NCBI GenBank assembly: GCA_030220185.1
Contig: JASPKZ010005708.1
Coordinates: forward strand, 425,501-489,500
Direction: 5' to 3'
Length of the DNA stretch: 64,000 nt
DNA from: Diploptera punctata
Taxonomy: Eukaryota > Arthropoda > Insecta > Blattodea > Blaberidae
In this document: in pieces, positions 33,112 to 45,646 of the stretch
Layout: every line of letters begins with the position of its first letter
Position numbering within the stretch: the first letter of the stretch is position 1
Position numbers and translations under genes: made by a program
The notes under the pieces: generated by a model
The model's input: the letters and a program-made list of their open reading frames with translations, nothing else
Told to the model about the DNA's origin: nothing
Database searches by the model: none

Positions 33112-34010
33112 TTGGCAAACTCGACTCGACTATGTTATGGAAGTAGTAAAACTTCCCAGATATTGACTCTCCTTCAGATCTCGTCGAGGAAACTTCCAGT
33201 TCTCTGGAAGCGTCCTCGACAGTAGGGAAGGGATATCAAATCTGTCTATTTTACTATCTTCCAGCTATTTTAGGGCTTTTTTTCCCTCTTTAGCTCTTTT
33301 GATATATGATATTTCGTCGTTGATGGTAGTGATTTATCCCCTGCCATTAACAGCTAGACGTGGATCAGCAAGCAAAGGTCCAGTAGTTGGACATTAAAAA
33401 GCCTTCAGTCAGATTCCTGTTGGATATAGTTTTGTTTGCTAGATGCATTGCATTTTTGTGTCGTATTTTTTATGCCATATGAAGATCTGTGACAAGGCAT
33501 GACGCACCCTCTCAAGCTTTGGATTTAAAGATTTAAGTGGTTGGATTTAATGTATATCTGAGGTATTTTTTATCTTATATAAATGTATCAGTGCTATTGC
33601 ATTTTCTTTAGTTATTGCATTCGATTTCAATATGTTGATGATTTCTTTCTGATTGAATATGTTTAAAAAGTGTTATTTTTATCTGATGGTAAACCACCAC
33701 CACCACTATGTAATGGAAATTGTGTCACTTCTCAAACATTCATATCCCCTCTATGTCCGCCAGGGAAACATCCATTTTTATGGAAGCGTCCCCGGCGACT
33801 ATATGGGAATTGTTCGATGGTGAGCAACTTCCGGCTATCTCTAGGGATTTCCAACCCTCTTTAGCCCTTGTGAATTAAATATTTCGTCGTTGTGTTTGGT
33901 GATATACCATCTGCTGACTACATCTGGTAGTAGTCTAGTAGCAAAGGCCTAGTGGTCGGACGTTATCAAGCCTGCATACGCTGACTGTTGATAAAGTTTA
34001 TTTTGATGTT
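33112..34010. repeat. diverged direct duplication, about 330 bp, 585 bp apart
   Basis: 33112-33440 and 33697-34010 share words in the same order: TGGAAGCGTCC, CTTCC.GCTAT, TTTAGC, ATATTTCGTCGTTG, GTGAT.TA.C, AGCAAAGG.C.AGT.GT and GGAC.TTA. The copies are well diverged and neither is coding. Confidence 0.65.
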
Positions 34011-34640
34011 CTAGTTGATTCACTGAGCTGCCAACAGGAAGACCGCCACAACCACAGATGCCGCCAACCCTCAAAAGGGCAAGACCGGGAAGTCAAGTCG
34101 GCATTCCAGTCAGAAACGGTTCTTTTCGGATTTCGCTGTTCTAATTTTGTAATTTTGAAGATTTATTGGACTTTAATAACTTTACTAGTGGATGCTAGCG
34201 GACCACTCCGGCATTTGCCTTAACATCAAGGGAAACAAATTTCATGTTAGTTATTTGAATGTGGCGGACCTCAGTGAAAACGGAATCTTGTGTAACTGTT
34301 ATTATTATGTATATTGTATAATTAGATACACGTTTAAGTGGTTTCTTTTTGTTCGTTTTCTTCTGATTTATTTAAAAAATACATTAATTAAACCAACTGA
34401 TGTATCCAAAAGGATACATTACGAATTTAAGGGTGGGATGAAAGGAAACCATCAAAAATAATTATTATTTTCCCTAAAATCTCCTACGTGCAGACTACCC
34501 GCAATACCTTTTGCGTGAGTAAAGATCGCTCGCTCGTACAAACAATGACGGAGCTAGTAATAGTCCTTTGTGCACTTCCAAACATTTTATTGGTATTATC
34601 ATTACATTATTTTTTTATCATGATTACTATTATTACATCA

Positions 34641-34875
34641 TCATCGTGGACTAGTGGTTACTCTGCACGCTTCCGATTTCGATGTTTGCGGATTCAAACT
34701 CGATAGGAATCAATGGAATTTTAAAGGCGTAACAATTCTGAATATACCTTTCTCCAGAGGGAAGGAAATCCTCGAGTCTCATGTCGTAGATTTACGGTAC
34801 GTAGGAGAACCTCGTGCTTGAAATAAATTGCTACATAATGATCTCACATGTTAGTGAGCGTCATTAAATGTAAAA
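34641..34875 (+). mobile_element. SINE, family S4
   Basis: The head starts near TCGTGGACTAGTGGTTACTC (A box) with a degenerate B box in GCGGATTCAAACTCG. The body has AATTTTAAAGGCGTA, the AGAGGGAAGGAAAT block and GTCGTAGATTTACGGTACGT, as in the copies at 54860 and 6298. Confidence 0.65.
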
Positions 34876-37330
34876 ATCTTTATCGATCTCTCCAGTAGGC
34901 GATTGATTTTGTGCTGCTTTTGGCAATGTATAGTTTCGTTTAAATTTCTGTACACCTTCAAATTCAAATTTGTAGGCCTATTAAACAATTATTTTCTAGA
35001 GAGTAGTTTTGTAATGTGTTGTAATTTTCTATACTGTACACTTACACCAATGTCTGATGTTGAATATTGCAAGGAATGCTAAGCTACCAATAATAATTTA
35101 TAATAATTAATTGTTCTGCTATTACAAGCGATATTTAAGAGGTATAAATGTATTTTATTGACATTGACCCTGAATTCCTCAGAAATCCATGGAGCGACAG
35201 AAACATTAAAACTTTTCTTATAATGTCGTCCGAGTGGATTGAAGCACTCTCCATTGACATAACATCAATTAGGCTTGCTCACACTACATTCAGTATAATT
35301 ATACCTACACTAATAAAATAAAACACTGAAATATGCAAACTTGTTAATAAAAAATATTTTAAATTTGAATGCGATACGTAACACTAAAATTACGAGTTAC
35401 TAAACACACGCACTGTTTATAGAAAACTGTCTGGTGACAAGTAATCTGAATCAACACTTTTGAAATTCATCTGAACTCGAGAATTGTTGACGGAAGTGCA
35501 GATGTTTTAAGACATGCCGACTGTTCATTATTATCGTTTATTAAAACATTCGGATTTATTTGAAAGTGATGTCATTTAAAATTATTATTTCGTCACATTT
35601 TGCAGGGTAATACAATAAAGTACACTGAATAAAAATTCATCTTAAACAAAATAAAATCAGTACCAGTTTATTTATTTAATAATGTAAGAATTTTTATTAA
35701 TATTGCATGTAATGAAAATGTTTGTAACAAAATAAATAGTTTGTTTAATAATTCACAATAAACTCGAGTAACAGAGCTCCTTACTTCTCACTTCAGCAAT
35801 TAAATTCCATAAATGTTTTAACATTAAAGTATCTACTGCGTAAGAATTAAAATATCGCCACTATTATAAATTAGCAGTACTGTTCCACTCAGCTCATATA
35901 ACAACAGATGGGTACTTTTGAAGGAAGTCTGTTAAGTTTTTGTTACATATTTAGTTATTTTTGTTTTGTGTTTATATACATACATATGCATATACATAAG
36001 TAGCGGAAAAACAATTTGTTCATATAAGCACAGCAATAGAACTTTTCTAATTACTTAAATCTATTAGATTTAGTAGCAGTTGAAAAAGTCACTGATGACG
36101 CGGGGTCAGCTGTTCCAATAACTATACGCGCGACCTTGGTCGTGAAATTAACTAGGTTTTAACGAAAATAGAATAAAATACATTTATATTGTCTGAACTA
36201 TTCATCCCACCGAAAACGTAAGGAAATTAATCCTTATTACGTGAATAATGTCCTGCATTTTTTTCGTTTTCATTTTATGATGTGTACTGCAGTAAACCGC
36301 CATAAAATTGAAAATTTACACCGAAAATGAAAATATCCTAATTACGAAAATAAAACCCTTAAACTACATGATATCATCTACATAAATTCGTTTTAAACAA
36401 ATTTTTGCTGTTTACTGCTTCAGAAATATTAGCTAGTAAACATTTTAGTTTATCGTATTTACGATAATTTCAGATTGTCATAACTATGAACCTATAAATT
36501 ATAAAAATTAAATTTCGATATTAATATGTATATTAATATTATACTATATTTGGGGATACATAAAATTAAAAAAAATATTTTGCAAGATTTTTTGCTGTCC
36601 GAATTGATATGGATTATCCCGTTTCGCGTAACGGCAAATAGAGAGCAGTTTTTCTTCTATGATTTTTTGATGGTCGAGACAGATACGATGAAGATAAAAT
36701 TAACAGATTATTAGCTTTTGAAACCAAACATAATTTGTACAAATTTTGCCGACCACCAAGCTGGTTGCACACATTGTACCTGCAAATCATGTTCCGGTAA
36801 ACTAGCTCGATCTTATTCGCAGTGACAGAACGAAATTTATTTGTCCCTTGACGTTGGATGTTTTCACGAAATCGGTGAATGTTGGGTTGTGTAAATGTTA
36901 TTTATTAAGTCACAAATAATTAAATTACTATCGATTTGTCTCCGGCAAACGCGGGAGATTTAAAAGCTTAATACGAAATTATACCTTCAGAACGAAAACG
37001 GTACATTTCCGGACTTCTTATTCAAAACGTTATGTACTCACTCTCCCCTACAATTCCTAAAAAATTGTAATGAGACATTTCTTAATACCTAGTTTTGTGT
37101 ATGTAAATGTGTTTGTTATTTTTCTTTCATACCGGTATTTGAACCATTGATTTTTTTACCTAAATTAACTTATTGCAATAACAGCTAAATATTGAATTTA
37201 TAATATTTGAGAATTTTGTTCTTGGATTAATCTTTTGGGTGAATATTCAGGTGGGTCAAGTCCTCCATGGGTCAAATTGCATTTGAGTAAATATTAGTTG
37301 AGTGTGCTAGCACCCATCCCCTTTCATCGT
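34876..37330. other. non-coding, nothing recognised
   Basis: About 2.4 kb of AT-rich DNA. The only frame of note (36526-36714) has no recognised family. No repeat shared with the rest of the window was found. Confidence 0.4.
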
Positions 37331-37362
37331 CCATAATAATAATAATAATAATAATAAAAAAC

Positions 37363-37698
37363 TCCTGGCGCGACAGGCCTAGATGGCCCTTAGCCTACCA
37401 GCCGGCTGCTGGCCTAATATCCACATGTGTCAATCACAGAGGTAGATGATCATCGGCCAGTGTAGGGGTGACATGTGGTCAGCATGTCGAGTCCCCCAGC
37501 CGTTATAGCTGGTTTCCTCAACCTGGAGCCGCTACTTATTGTAGCTACCCAAATGCCTCACGATGCTGGGTGGGCACCGGTCCCATACTGGCCGAAATAC
37601 CATGAGAAAATTTCTTCCCTCATGGAGACTCGAACCAGCGCAAGTCCCGTAGCTCTGCGCCAAGGTTTCCTGCCTTAACCACTCGGCTACGGCGCGGG
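37363..37698 (-). mobile_element. SINE, family S2 (complete copy)
   Basis: On the minus strand the head reads GCCGTAGCCGAGTGGTTAAG and the B box lies in GCTGGTTCGAGTCTCC. The body contains the GCATCGTGAGGCATTTGGG and AGCTACAATAAGTAGCGGC blocks. An AAT-rich tail lies at 37337-37356, and the head end abuts the trinucleotide repeat at 37703. Confidence 0.88.
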
Positions 37699-37702
37699 AC
37701 AA

Positions 37703-38060
<358 letters not shown>

Positions 38061-38061
<1 letters not shown>

Positions 38062-38858
38062 GAAGAAAAAAATTACTTGAGAAGATGGATAACAAAACTT
38101 TGGGAGTAATTTGTAAGTTCGTAGCGTGACTTGTGTTGTTGTAGACGCGCCTATAAAGGTATGTGTTCCAAAAATCTGGGACCACCCGTAATTATAATGT
38201 GAGAGGCAGAATTTTGACGGGTTTAAATTACAGAGCACTGGCCTAGAGAAGGAACGTATTATTTCATTTTGTTCTGAGAAAAATCTAGCAGATGGCATCT
38301 CCTTGTTAACAACATCCATCATTCAGACTACCTGCTACAAATTAGCCTTTATAATTTTCTTCCCATCTTTAACGTTCAAAAGGCTTCTGAATTCAGCCAC
38401 TTCTCACTTAACTTGAAAATCGTGATTTTAAACAATGACTTTTAAGGTAGATTATGTTTTTTTAATGCCGTCGGTCGTTCGGAAATTATATTGCCACTTT
38501 TAACATCTCTATTAATAATTAGAACCTAATCATTTTTGCATATTTGATTGAAGTTGATATTAATATTTTGAAGTTAAGGCTTTAAATTTATTTCTGTCAT
38601 TGAAAAAAAGTTAAATATTGTTATTCATTCATGGCAGTTTAATAATTCAAATATATATCTTTTTGCCCTCCCTCATTTAATATACTCTGTTAGGATTTAG
38701 TTATCATGATTTCTACTATCCTCTTATAACCTTGACAGCCTAAAAATATTCACAATAACATCTGTGGTCAATTTCTTTTGTCAAAATTATTGGAAATGCT
38801 TGGGTGTTTTCACCCCCACCCTCCTAACACTTCCAGCGAGTATTATCAGTTATACTCG
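38061..38858. other. non-coding, nothing recognised
   Basis: AT-rich DNA between the compound repeat and the inverted-repeat element at 38859. Confidence 0.4.
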
Positions 38859-39187
38859 GACCAACGGATCTGTGCCCCTGTAGCGCTGGAATCGTTCTTA
38901 GAAAAGTACACGTTAATACTCACACCATTTCACCGCACTCCCCTCCCCCTACGTCAAATAACAGCCATCGAGTAGGGATGTTGCCAAACTTCCCCCAGTC
39001 CCATGGCTCTTGAATATTGAATAGTAGTGCAAGGTTGGAGTCAAGTTGACAACACTGAAGTGCAAGTGCAAGAGACAGATAGATAGAAAAGAGGGAGAAA
39101 GAAATGCAGGGAGGGAAATGATTTTCCGACGCAGAAAACAAAGTAAGCTTTAGTTCACATATCTTATGGGGGCACAGATCCGTTGGA
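38859..39187. mobile_element. small inverted-repeat element candidate
   Basis: CCAACGGATCTGTGCCCC (38861) has an exact complement (about 39168-39186), with weak similarity just outside. The 330-bp span could be a MITE. No target duplication was seen. Confidence 0.4.
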
Positions 39188-39452
39188 CAGACAATACCAT
39201 AATATGCCTGAGGGAAGACAGAGCGAGAGGGAAATGTGAGTACCCGTCACTTTATTAAACCGATCAGACCACTTCCCTCTTCAAACAATCGGATAGCTAA
39301 TCTTCACAGACTATACACTTAAAGTGACTTCTACGTATAAACCATATAGTTTGCCGGATTGTGTATAGGCAGGAAACAACAACTTTAAACCTTACTGTAC
39401 TCAATGGATTACTTAGTGGCGGAAGCGTAAACGTTTGGATTATCAACATCAG

Positions 39453-39781
39453 TGTCCACCGCTGTGGTCTCGAGGTAGCGTGCTGCCTTGTCACGCAGCG
39501 GGCCCGGGTTCGATCCGCGGTCCGGGCAGTTTTTCTGGGTGAGGTTTTTATCGGGGTTTTTCCTCACCTGTAAGACAAATGTCAGGAAAACTTTAAGGCC
39601 CAAACGGTCCCCGAAATCATATGGCCATAATCATCTTTATCATTATCATCATCCTTCACCAGTGTGGAAAGCAACGGGAAGCTACCACACCTACAATTCC
39701 CTAGTAAAGCTGCAAGCATAGCATGAAAATGCTATGATTGCAGTGAAGGACCTGCCTTCGTGCAGAATTACTATTGATGGA
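39453..39781 (+). mobile_element. SINE, family S1 (tail-to-tail pair, left)
   Basis: Full-length plus copy: head GTCCACCGCTGTGGTCTCG, B box in CCGGGTTCGATCCGCGG, end AGAATTACTATTGATGG. It abuts a TA run and then an opposite S1 copy. Confidence 0.92.
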
Positions 39782-39794
39782 TATATATATATAT

Positions 39795-40061
39795 CCATCC
39801 ATCCATAGTAATTCTGCCCAAAGGCAGGTCCTTCACTGCAATCATATTTTCATGTTATGTTTGCAGCTTTACTAGTGAATTGTGTAGGTTTGGTAGCTTC
39901 CCGTTGCTTTCCACACCGGTGAAGGATGATGGTAATGATGATGATAATGATAAGGATGATGATGATGGCCATATGATTTCGGGGACCGGTTGGGCCTGGA
40001 AGTTTTCCTGACATTTGTCTTACAGGTGGGGAAAAATCCCGATAAAAACCTCACCCAGAAA
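39795..40061 (-). mobile_element. SINE, family S1, head missing (tail-to-tail pair, right)
   Basis: Minus copy starting CCATCCATCCATAG and running to CCTCACCCAGAAA, where an S3 SINE tail begins. The tRNA-like head is absent, so it is 5'-truncated or was cut by the S3 insertion. Confidence 0.88.
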
Positions 40062-40067
40062 TATATA

Positions 40068-40374
40068 TTTAAAAAAGGTAAAGAAATCCCACTACAGGCC
40101 TCGGGAGGCCCTTGGGGTAGTGGGAGGTTAAGGCTCCCGCTTTTTATGAACAATCGACACTTGATGTTAGCCGGGTTGTCAGCCCTGCGTGACGGCCGTC
40201 TTTACCCAGAACAAACAACTGGTACTCATTTCCGTTAGAGGCTGAGTCGATCCCAGGGACATAGTGCCGCTAAAGGGTTTGGATCAGTTTAAAAATCCTG
40301 ACCCCACCGGGACTCGAACCCTCGACCTTCCGGCTTGTAGCACAGTGCCTTAACCACGACGCTACGGCGTGCCC

Positions 40375-40375
<1 letters not shown>
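40068..40375 (-). mobile_element. SINE, family S3
   Basis: On the minus strand the head has CGCCGTAGCGTCGTGGTTAA and a B box in GAGGGTTCGAGTCCCGG. The body has the CGTCACGCAGGGCTGACAAC and AATGAGTACCAG blocks, shared with the S3 copy at 43437-43715. The A-rich tail end faces the truncated S1 copy. Confidence 0.88.

Positions 40376-40376
<1 letters not shown>

Positions 40377-40420
<44 letters not shown>
40377..40420. repeat. (TA)n microsatellite
   Basis: About 22 TA units directly after the head of the S3 SINE. Confidence 0.95.
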
Positions 40421-40424
<4 letters not shown>

Positions 40425-40639
40425 TATAATGAATGCACATGTAGAACACGATTCGGGACTTAGTGTTCTGAATTGAGTACTTACTGATGTCAAACGCTCA
40501 CATTGCAGGTAGCATAATTCTCTAACCAGTCGTTATTAAACTTTTTTTTCCCCTCATAGGCTCATTCGGATAGTAGTATATTTACGCAATTGATGTCGTA
40601 AGTGTAAAATACACATGAATGCTTCGAGAATATATTATT

Positions 40640-40710
40640 TAACAACGATGGACTCGAGACCGGAACAGATCGCATTGACCTAATCCTGGAAAAGAAGAAG
40701 GAGAACTTTT
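40640..40710 (+). pseudogene. LINE 3' tail fragment
   Basis: GACTCGAGACCGGAACAG, then CATTGACCTAATCCTGG and a GAAGAAGGAGAA tail match 41428-41500 and resemble the LINE-B 3' end at 21645-21690. Confidence 0.5.
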
Positions 40711-41427
40711 AATTCAACATTTAAAAAAAAAACTTTGTGAAATAAACTAAGGAACAATTTAGTCTGTGGTGATTAAGAGATAATGTAGCATTTCTAGGTA
40801 GTTGAATTATTCATAGGCTTGAGTTGACTTTGTATATAATAAATCTAACCAAGTATTTACTTCTCTTGCGAAGGAAACCACATTCTGAAAATTTATATCC
40901 TGAAAAAAAAACCATTGATCTGGACAGAATTTGAGCACACAAACATCAGGTTCTGAGTGAACAGTATAGTTATTAGACCATCTATTCTGGTTGAGAATGA
41001 CAAATGGAATTTTCTCCATCATGCCAAATAAATACAATTTTGGTATTTATTCCAGAGTATAAAAGTGCAATGAGTCGGCTTTAAAAAATAAACACACATT
41101 TTTATTTTAAGTGATCCGTAAGACTATTAACTTGAATGAATATGAGTGAATATAGCCTCTCTCTTCCAAACCCTTCCATCTACCTTCACGTGGTGAGACT
41201 GTTTTTACTAAAGATGGAGGGTGAATGGAGAGTTTCTGGCGCCATAAAACCAGATGCTCGGGGCAGACAGAGCTCTGTAGCCTTGTAAGGCAGTCTGTCT
41301 AGGAGAAAGACAACTCCGAAATTAAACTCTGGTCCTCCAGGTTGGGGGTTTTGCGGTTGGGTTGGTAACCCACCCAAGTAAAAAAAAAATCACTCAGAAG
41401 TCCCAAGTGCGATCTTTGGAACGGCCA
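40711..41427. other. non-coding, nothing recognised
   Basis: About 41150-41400 is less AT-rich and may be the 3' part of the LINE whose tail lies at 41428; no conserved protein motif was seen. Confidence 0.35.
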
Positions 41428-41500
41428 AGGAAACGATAGACTTGAGACCGGAACAGGTCACATTGACCTAATTCTGGAAAGGAAGAAGAAGAAGAAGAAT
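41428..41500 (+). pseudogene. LINE 3' tail fragment, second copy
   Basis: GACTTGAGACCGGAACAGG, then CATTGACCTAATTCTGG and a (GAA)n tail. The tail composition points to a retroposed 3' end of the LINE-B type. Confidence 0.5.
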
Positions 41501-41649
41501 ATGAGTGAATGATCTGCAGAAATTTTTAAGGCAATTGGAATTACAATATGGCAAAAGAAAGCTTTGGATATACAAGCATGGACAAGTGAAGTTAAAGCCA
41601 TATTAGCTGTATAACTTAGGGGTCTATTAATTAAGCAGACTAACAACAT

Positions 41650-41945
41650 TGTTTTGAATATGACCGCCTCTGTGATATACGCTACAAACCAGAAGGTCGA
41701 GGGTTTGAGTCCCGACGGGGTCACGATGTTAAAAGTGTCGGAAACCTTCTGATGGCGCAATAACCCTAGGGTAGATTCAGCCTCTGGATACCAGACGCTT
41801 GTTCTAGGGGTAAAGGCAGCCGTCACGCAGGGCTGACAACCCATCCAACATCGAGAGCCGATTGTCTATAACATGTGGGAGCCTTAACCCCCTACTACCC
41901 GAAGGGCCTCCTAAAGCCTGTGTGGAATCGTTTTACCTTTTTTTA
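41650..41945 (+). mobile_element. SINE, family S3, diverged
   Basis: The head B box lies in TCGAGGGTTTGAGTCCCGAC. The body reads GCGCAATAACCCTAGGG, then GCCGTCACGCAGGGCTGAC and GTGGGAGCCTTAACCCCC. It ends GTTTTACCTTTTTTTATAAG. Confidence 0.8.
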
Positions 41946-42462
41946 TAAGTTACACTAATATATTTGAATATGTGATTTGAAACGATGTAACCTATACTTG
42001 GCGTCGCCTCGTCATAACAATTAAAAAAACAGGTTGAATAAAGACCTGTTACGAAAACTGAAGCTAAGGCCGAAGAATTTCGTGGTGCTAAACACTTCGT
42101 CTCATTATAATCTCATGTGATATCATGTGAGAGAAACTACTTCAGTCGAACTTCTAGAGGCACATATTGAATATTTCAGTAAGTCCTAGAATTAGGATAA
42201 TCTCTTAAATAGCGAAGCAGCGAAGTTTGGTTAAAAATCTGAGATTCAGATTCAGGATTCGTGAAACGTTAACCTACGTGAACTCCTTGTACTGTCTTCT
42301 GCTTTCAGTGACAACAATGATCTCAGTTGGTAGAACTTAGAAGTATTTTGAATAAATAAGGGTGATGCATTGCTTATTAAATAGCATATTCTCCGCATAC
42401 TAGGCTAGCCTATATGAAGAAATGGCATAGATAATAACCACTTAGAATGTTTTTTTTTTCAA

Positions 42463-42480
42463 ATAATAATAATAATAATA

Positions 42481-42524
<44 letters not shown>

Positions 42525-42525
42525 G
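42463..42525. repeat. (AAT)n/(ATT)n microsatellite
   Basis: AAT units followed by ATT units, so the strand forms a perfect self-complementary run. Confidence 0.95.
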
Positions 42526-42869
42526 TGTTGTTAGAACCGCTAAGTAGTGATACAATGAGGGTCATATCACAAGGATTCCCACCCATCCCATTTTACTTGC
42601 ATACAAGAAATTACTCTTAACAAACACATAAGTTACGCAACGTTCACAACTGCTTATTAAAATTGCATGATTTCCTGCAAATTGCAATATTATGACATCA
42701 TGATTTGTAATCACGATTTTGTGCTAACTATTTTTACATGTTAGACATGCACATCGTTTGTGCTATTTTATGATGCATGTATATTTTATCATAAGCTTCA
42801 TTTTTATTTGCTTGTGTAACAGGACTAACAGCCTGCATCTCAGGAATAGCCTATGCAGAGCAAAACTCA

Positions 42870-42874
42870 ATGTC

Positions 42875-42943
<69 letters not shown>

Positions 42944-43229
42944 TAACAGCAACAGCAACAACACTTCTACTGTAGCAGCCCATGCTTGGTCTGAAAAGCA
43001 TTCAATCGATACAGAAGCTAGCCTAATCAAACACACAGATAAACAAAAAGAACTCACAGTCTGGGAAAAAATCCACATCCAAAAAAACAAGAAAGATAAA
43101 CTTACGAATTTCGAAACTCAAACAAATTTTGACCTGATCCAGAGGTTCATTGGTCCACCGATAGAAGAAAGAAGAAAACCGCCAAGAAACGACAAAACAA
43201 CGGTCGACCAGAGGCTACTGAAGATGTAG
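42870..43229 (+). pseudogene. possible Penelope-like element C-terminus after an (AAT)n run
   Basis: The frame opens in about 22 AAT codons (42875-42940), then reads NTSTVAAHAWSEKHSIDTEA, SLIKHTDKQKELTVWEKIHI, QKNKKDKLTNFETQTN and LIQRFIGPPIEE. The pattern of H..., then a WE..I.I.K stretch, then LNF resembles the GIY-YIG endonuclease region at the end of Penelope-like retroelement proteins, which nick DNA for integration. The GIY-YIG motif itself and the reverse transcriptase are absent. The assignment is from general pattern only. The stop is at 43227-43229. Confidence 0.45.
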
Positions 43230-43333
43230 ATAAGCCCCGAAACTGCAATATAGAAGAAAAAGGATATGAGGTGAGGTAATAAAAACATTAATTTAATTCT
43301 TAAATTAAACCTCTTTCCCTGTGAAAGTTAAAT

Positions 43334-43752
43334 AAAAGGTACATAATATTTATTTTGTCGTCTTTAAAAGGTACATAATATTTATTTTGTCCTCTTTAAA
43401 AGGTACATAATATTTATTTTGTCCTCTTTAAAAGGTAAAAAAGTAAAGTAGGGGCAGTAGGAGGTTAAGGCTCTCACTATTTCTGGACAATCGGCACTTG
43501 ATGTCAGCCGGGTTGTCAGCCCTGCGTGACAGCCGCCTTTACCCCCAGAACAAGCGTCTGGTACTCATTTCCGTTAGAGGCTGAGTCGACCCCAGGGCAA
43601 TAGTGCCGCCAGAAGGTTTGGGTCAGTTTAAAAATCTTGACCCCACCGGGACTTCAACCCTCGACCTTCCGGCTTGTAGCTCAGTGCCTTAACCACTACG
43701 CTACGGCGTGCCCCCTTTAAAAGGTGCATAATATTTATTTTGTCCTCTTTCA
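43334..43752. repeat. 32-bp tandem repeat interrupted by a SINE
   Basis: AAAAGGTACATAATATTT and the following TATTTTGTC.TCTTT recur at 43334, 43366 and 43398, with a fourth start at 43430. After the S3 SINE (43437-43715) another unit continues to 43752. The SINE therefore inserted into the array, and CTTTAAAAGGT on both sides is its duplicated target. Confidence 0.92.
43437..43715 (-). mobile_element. SINE, family S3, with target duplication
   Basis: On the minus strand the head has GCCGTAGCGTAGTGGTTAAG and the B box lies in GAGGGTTGAAGTCCCGG (one change). The flanks share CTTTAAAAGGT, although this also belongs to the surrounding 32-bp repeat. Confidence 0.9.
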
Positions 43753-44314
43753 TTGTTTCCTATCCAATATAAATATATTTTGTAGATATTTCATTTTCAT
43801 ACTTCATCTCATTACCACCGCCATTTTCTGATTTGTATTCTTTTCCTAAACCTTCCCTTTGTATCCATCGCATTTTTTATCTCCCATCCTCCATTACTTT
43901 TATATGGCCCTACCATTATAATGTTCCTTTTTTTTTCTGTATTCATTATCCGACCGATTTTTACAATCTTTGAACTTTATCTCCTTGATTTGTTTGCTCC
44001 TCTGTTAAATTTTAAATGATGATAATAAAAATCCGGTGAATGATATTGTGATGTGATCGGTAGAGTTCTGTCTTCCGCTCTGATGGCCCCGGTTCATCTT
44101 TGGTTACAATAGGGTGTTTTAAATCTCCACCTTGACTTCGAGGTTATTGTCCTTCAGATTTTGCTTATCATAATTTGCTTGGCGGTTTTTCTGACATAGA
44201 CCTACTACTAACCACAGCAATACTTGTATATAGTGTGTATTGTTCTTAGTTGCTGTTCTCTATTTACAGGACGATAGTTTGTGAGTCACATGGAAGAGGG
44301 GTTGTGTATGTTCT
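43753..44314. other. non-coding, possible old SINE
   Basis: About 44040-44200 begins GTGATCGGTAGAGTTCTG and has a GGTTCATC block that could be a decayed tRNA-like head. The rest is T-rich and unassigned. Confidence 0.35.
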
Positions 44315-44325
44315 GTTATAGTAAT

Positions 44326-44667
44326 CCATCCATAGTAATTCTGCCCGATGACAGGTCCTTCACTGCAATCATAGCATTTTCATGCTATGCTTGCAGCTTT
44401 ACTAGGGAATTGTAGGTGTGGTAGCTTCCCGTTGCTTTCCACACCGGTGAAGGATGATGATAATGATAAAGGTGAGGATGAGGATGATTATGATGGCCAT
44501 ATGATTTCGGGGACCGTTTGGGCCTTAAAGTTTTCCTGACATTTGTCTTACAGGTGAGGAAAAACCCCGATAAAAACCTCGTCCAGAAAAACTGCCCCGA
44601 CCGGGGATCGAACCCGGGCCCGCTGCGTGTCAAGGCAGCACGCTACCTCGAGACTACAACGGTGGAC
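44326..44667 (-). mobile_element. SINE, family S1, with 11-bp target duplication
   Basis: Complete minus copy from CCATCCATAGTAATTC (44326) to the head CGGTGGAC (44667). GTTATAGTAAT flanks both sides (44315-44325 and 44668-44678), fixing the exact ends of the S1 unit at about 342 bp. Confidence 0.95.
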
Positions 44668-44857
44668 GTTATAGTAATAATGAAGATTTTTTTTTCTTAT
44701 GCCACCAGGTTGTCTTATGACATTTCTGGCTTTCTCCCCTAGCATTGGCAGAATTGTAATCATTTTCTTAAGTTGGGGCACCTGGAAGGCGGAGTTACGT
44801 TATCCCGACGGTATGATGGGTGATAAATGATAATGAAGCGCCAGGAGAGTTCTTAAC

Positions 44858-45000
44858 CTAAACTTGACGTGAATTCCAGACCATGGGCAACGACAGGAAT
44901 AATTCCCTTTATGAAAAAATTGCTATGGTTTCACCGGGAATTGAACCCGGGTCCTCAGCACTAGCCCATGAGGCTGATGAGGAATGCAGGGTGCAAAAAG
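44858..45000 (-). mobile_element. tRNA-like SINE head
   Basis: On the minus strand it has CTCATGGGCTAGTGCTGAGG and a B box in CCGGGTTCAATTCCCGG. The beginning (GAATTCCAGACCATG) is shared with about 2235. Family uncertain. Confidence 0.5.
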
Positions 45001-45471
45001 ATTGAGATTTATACTTGTTAAGTAATGAGTCATCGTAATTATGTATCACGATTTCTCCTTCCTTCTGCCGCTCGAGTTCGTGCAGTAGACGCATTTTACT
45101 TTCAAGGTTGATGGTTAAATGATGAATGTTCGGCGTCATTTTCGCTTCATCTGCATTTTTTCTTCTTCTTCAGTGATGTCGGTTTTTGAATTTCACATTC
45201 TGTTTAATTTTGCCAATGTGATATTTTATTTAACGGTGCTCTTTGCATAGCGATGAAAGTTGAGCATGAAAGTGCAAAGAATTTTATACAGAAGCCTCAT
45301 ATTTCGCGTGAAGTTGTTTTGCATGTCATAAAGTCATTGTTTTTATACGCTGAACCCATACACTAATGTTGAATATAACTCAGTTTTATTAAAAATATAC
45401 AATTTATTCTAATGTGTGTCATACCATAGGTAAAGAATAAAGTTAAACATATAAATATTAACAATATTTTA
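45001..45471. other. non-coding, nothing recognised
   Basis: AT-rich DNA between the tRNA-like head and the S1 pair. A minus frame at 44909-45139 is without recognised family. Confidence 0.35.
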
Positions 45472-45585
45472 TAGTGTTCTGCCCTAGGGCAGGTCTTTCA
45501 CTGCAATCATAGTATTTCCATGCTATGCTTTGCAGCTTTAATAAGGAATTATAGGTGTCATAGCTTCCCGTTGTTTTCCACACCA

Positions 45586-45646
<61 letters not shown>

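Noticed and set aside
42851..43090. Minus-strand frame with a long poly-Leu run
   Set aside because: It is the complement of the AAT repeat; the plus-strand reading after the repeat has better protein character.
44030..44200. Another SINE head
   Set aside because: The A- and B-box-like parts are too poor and no second copy was found; left as unassigned.
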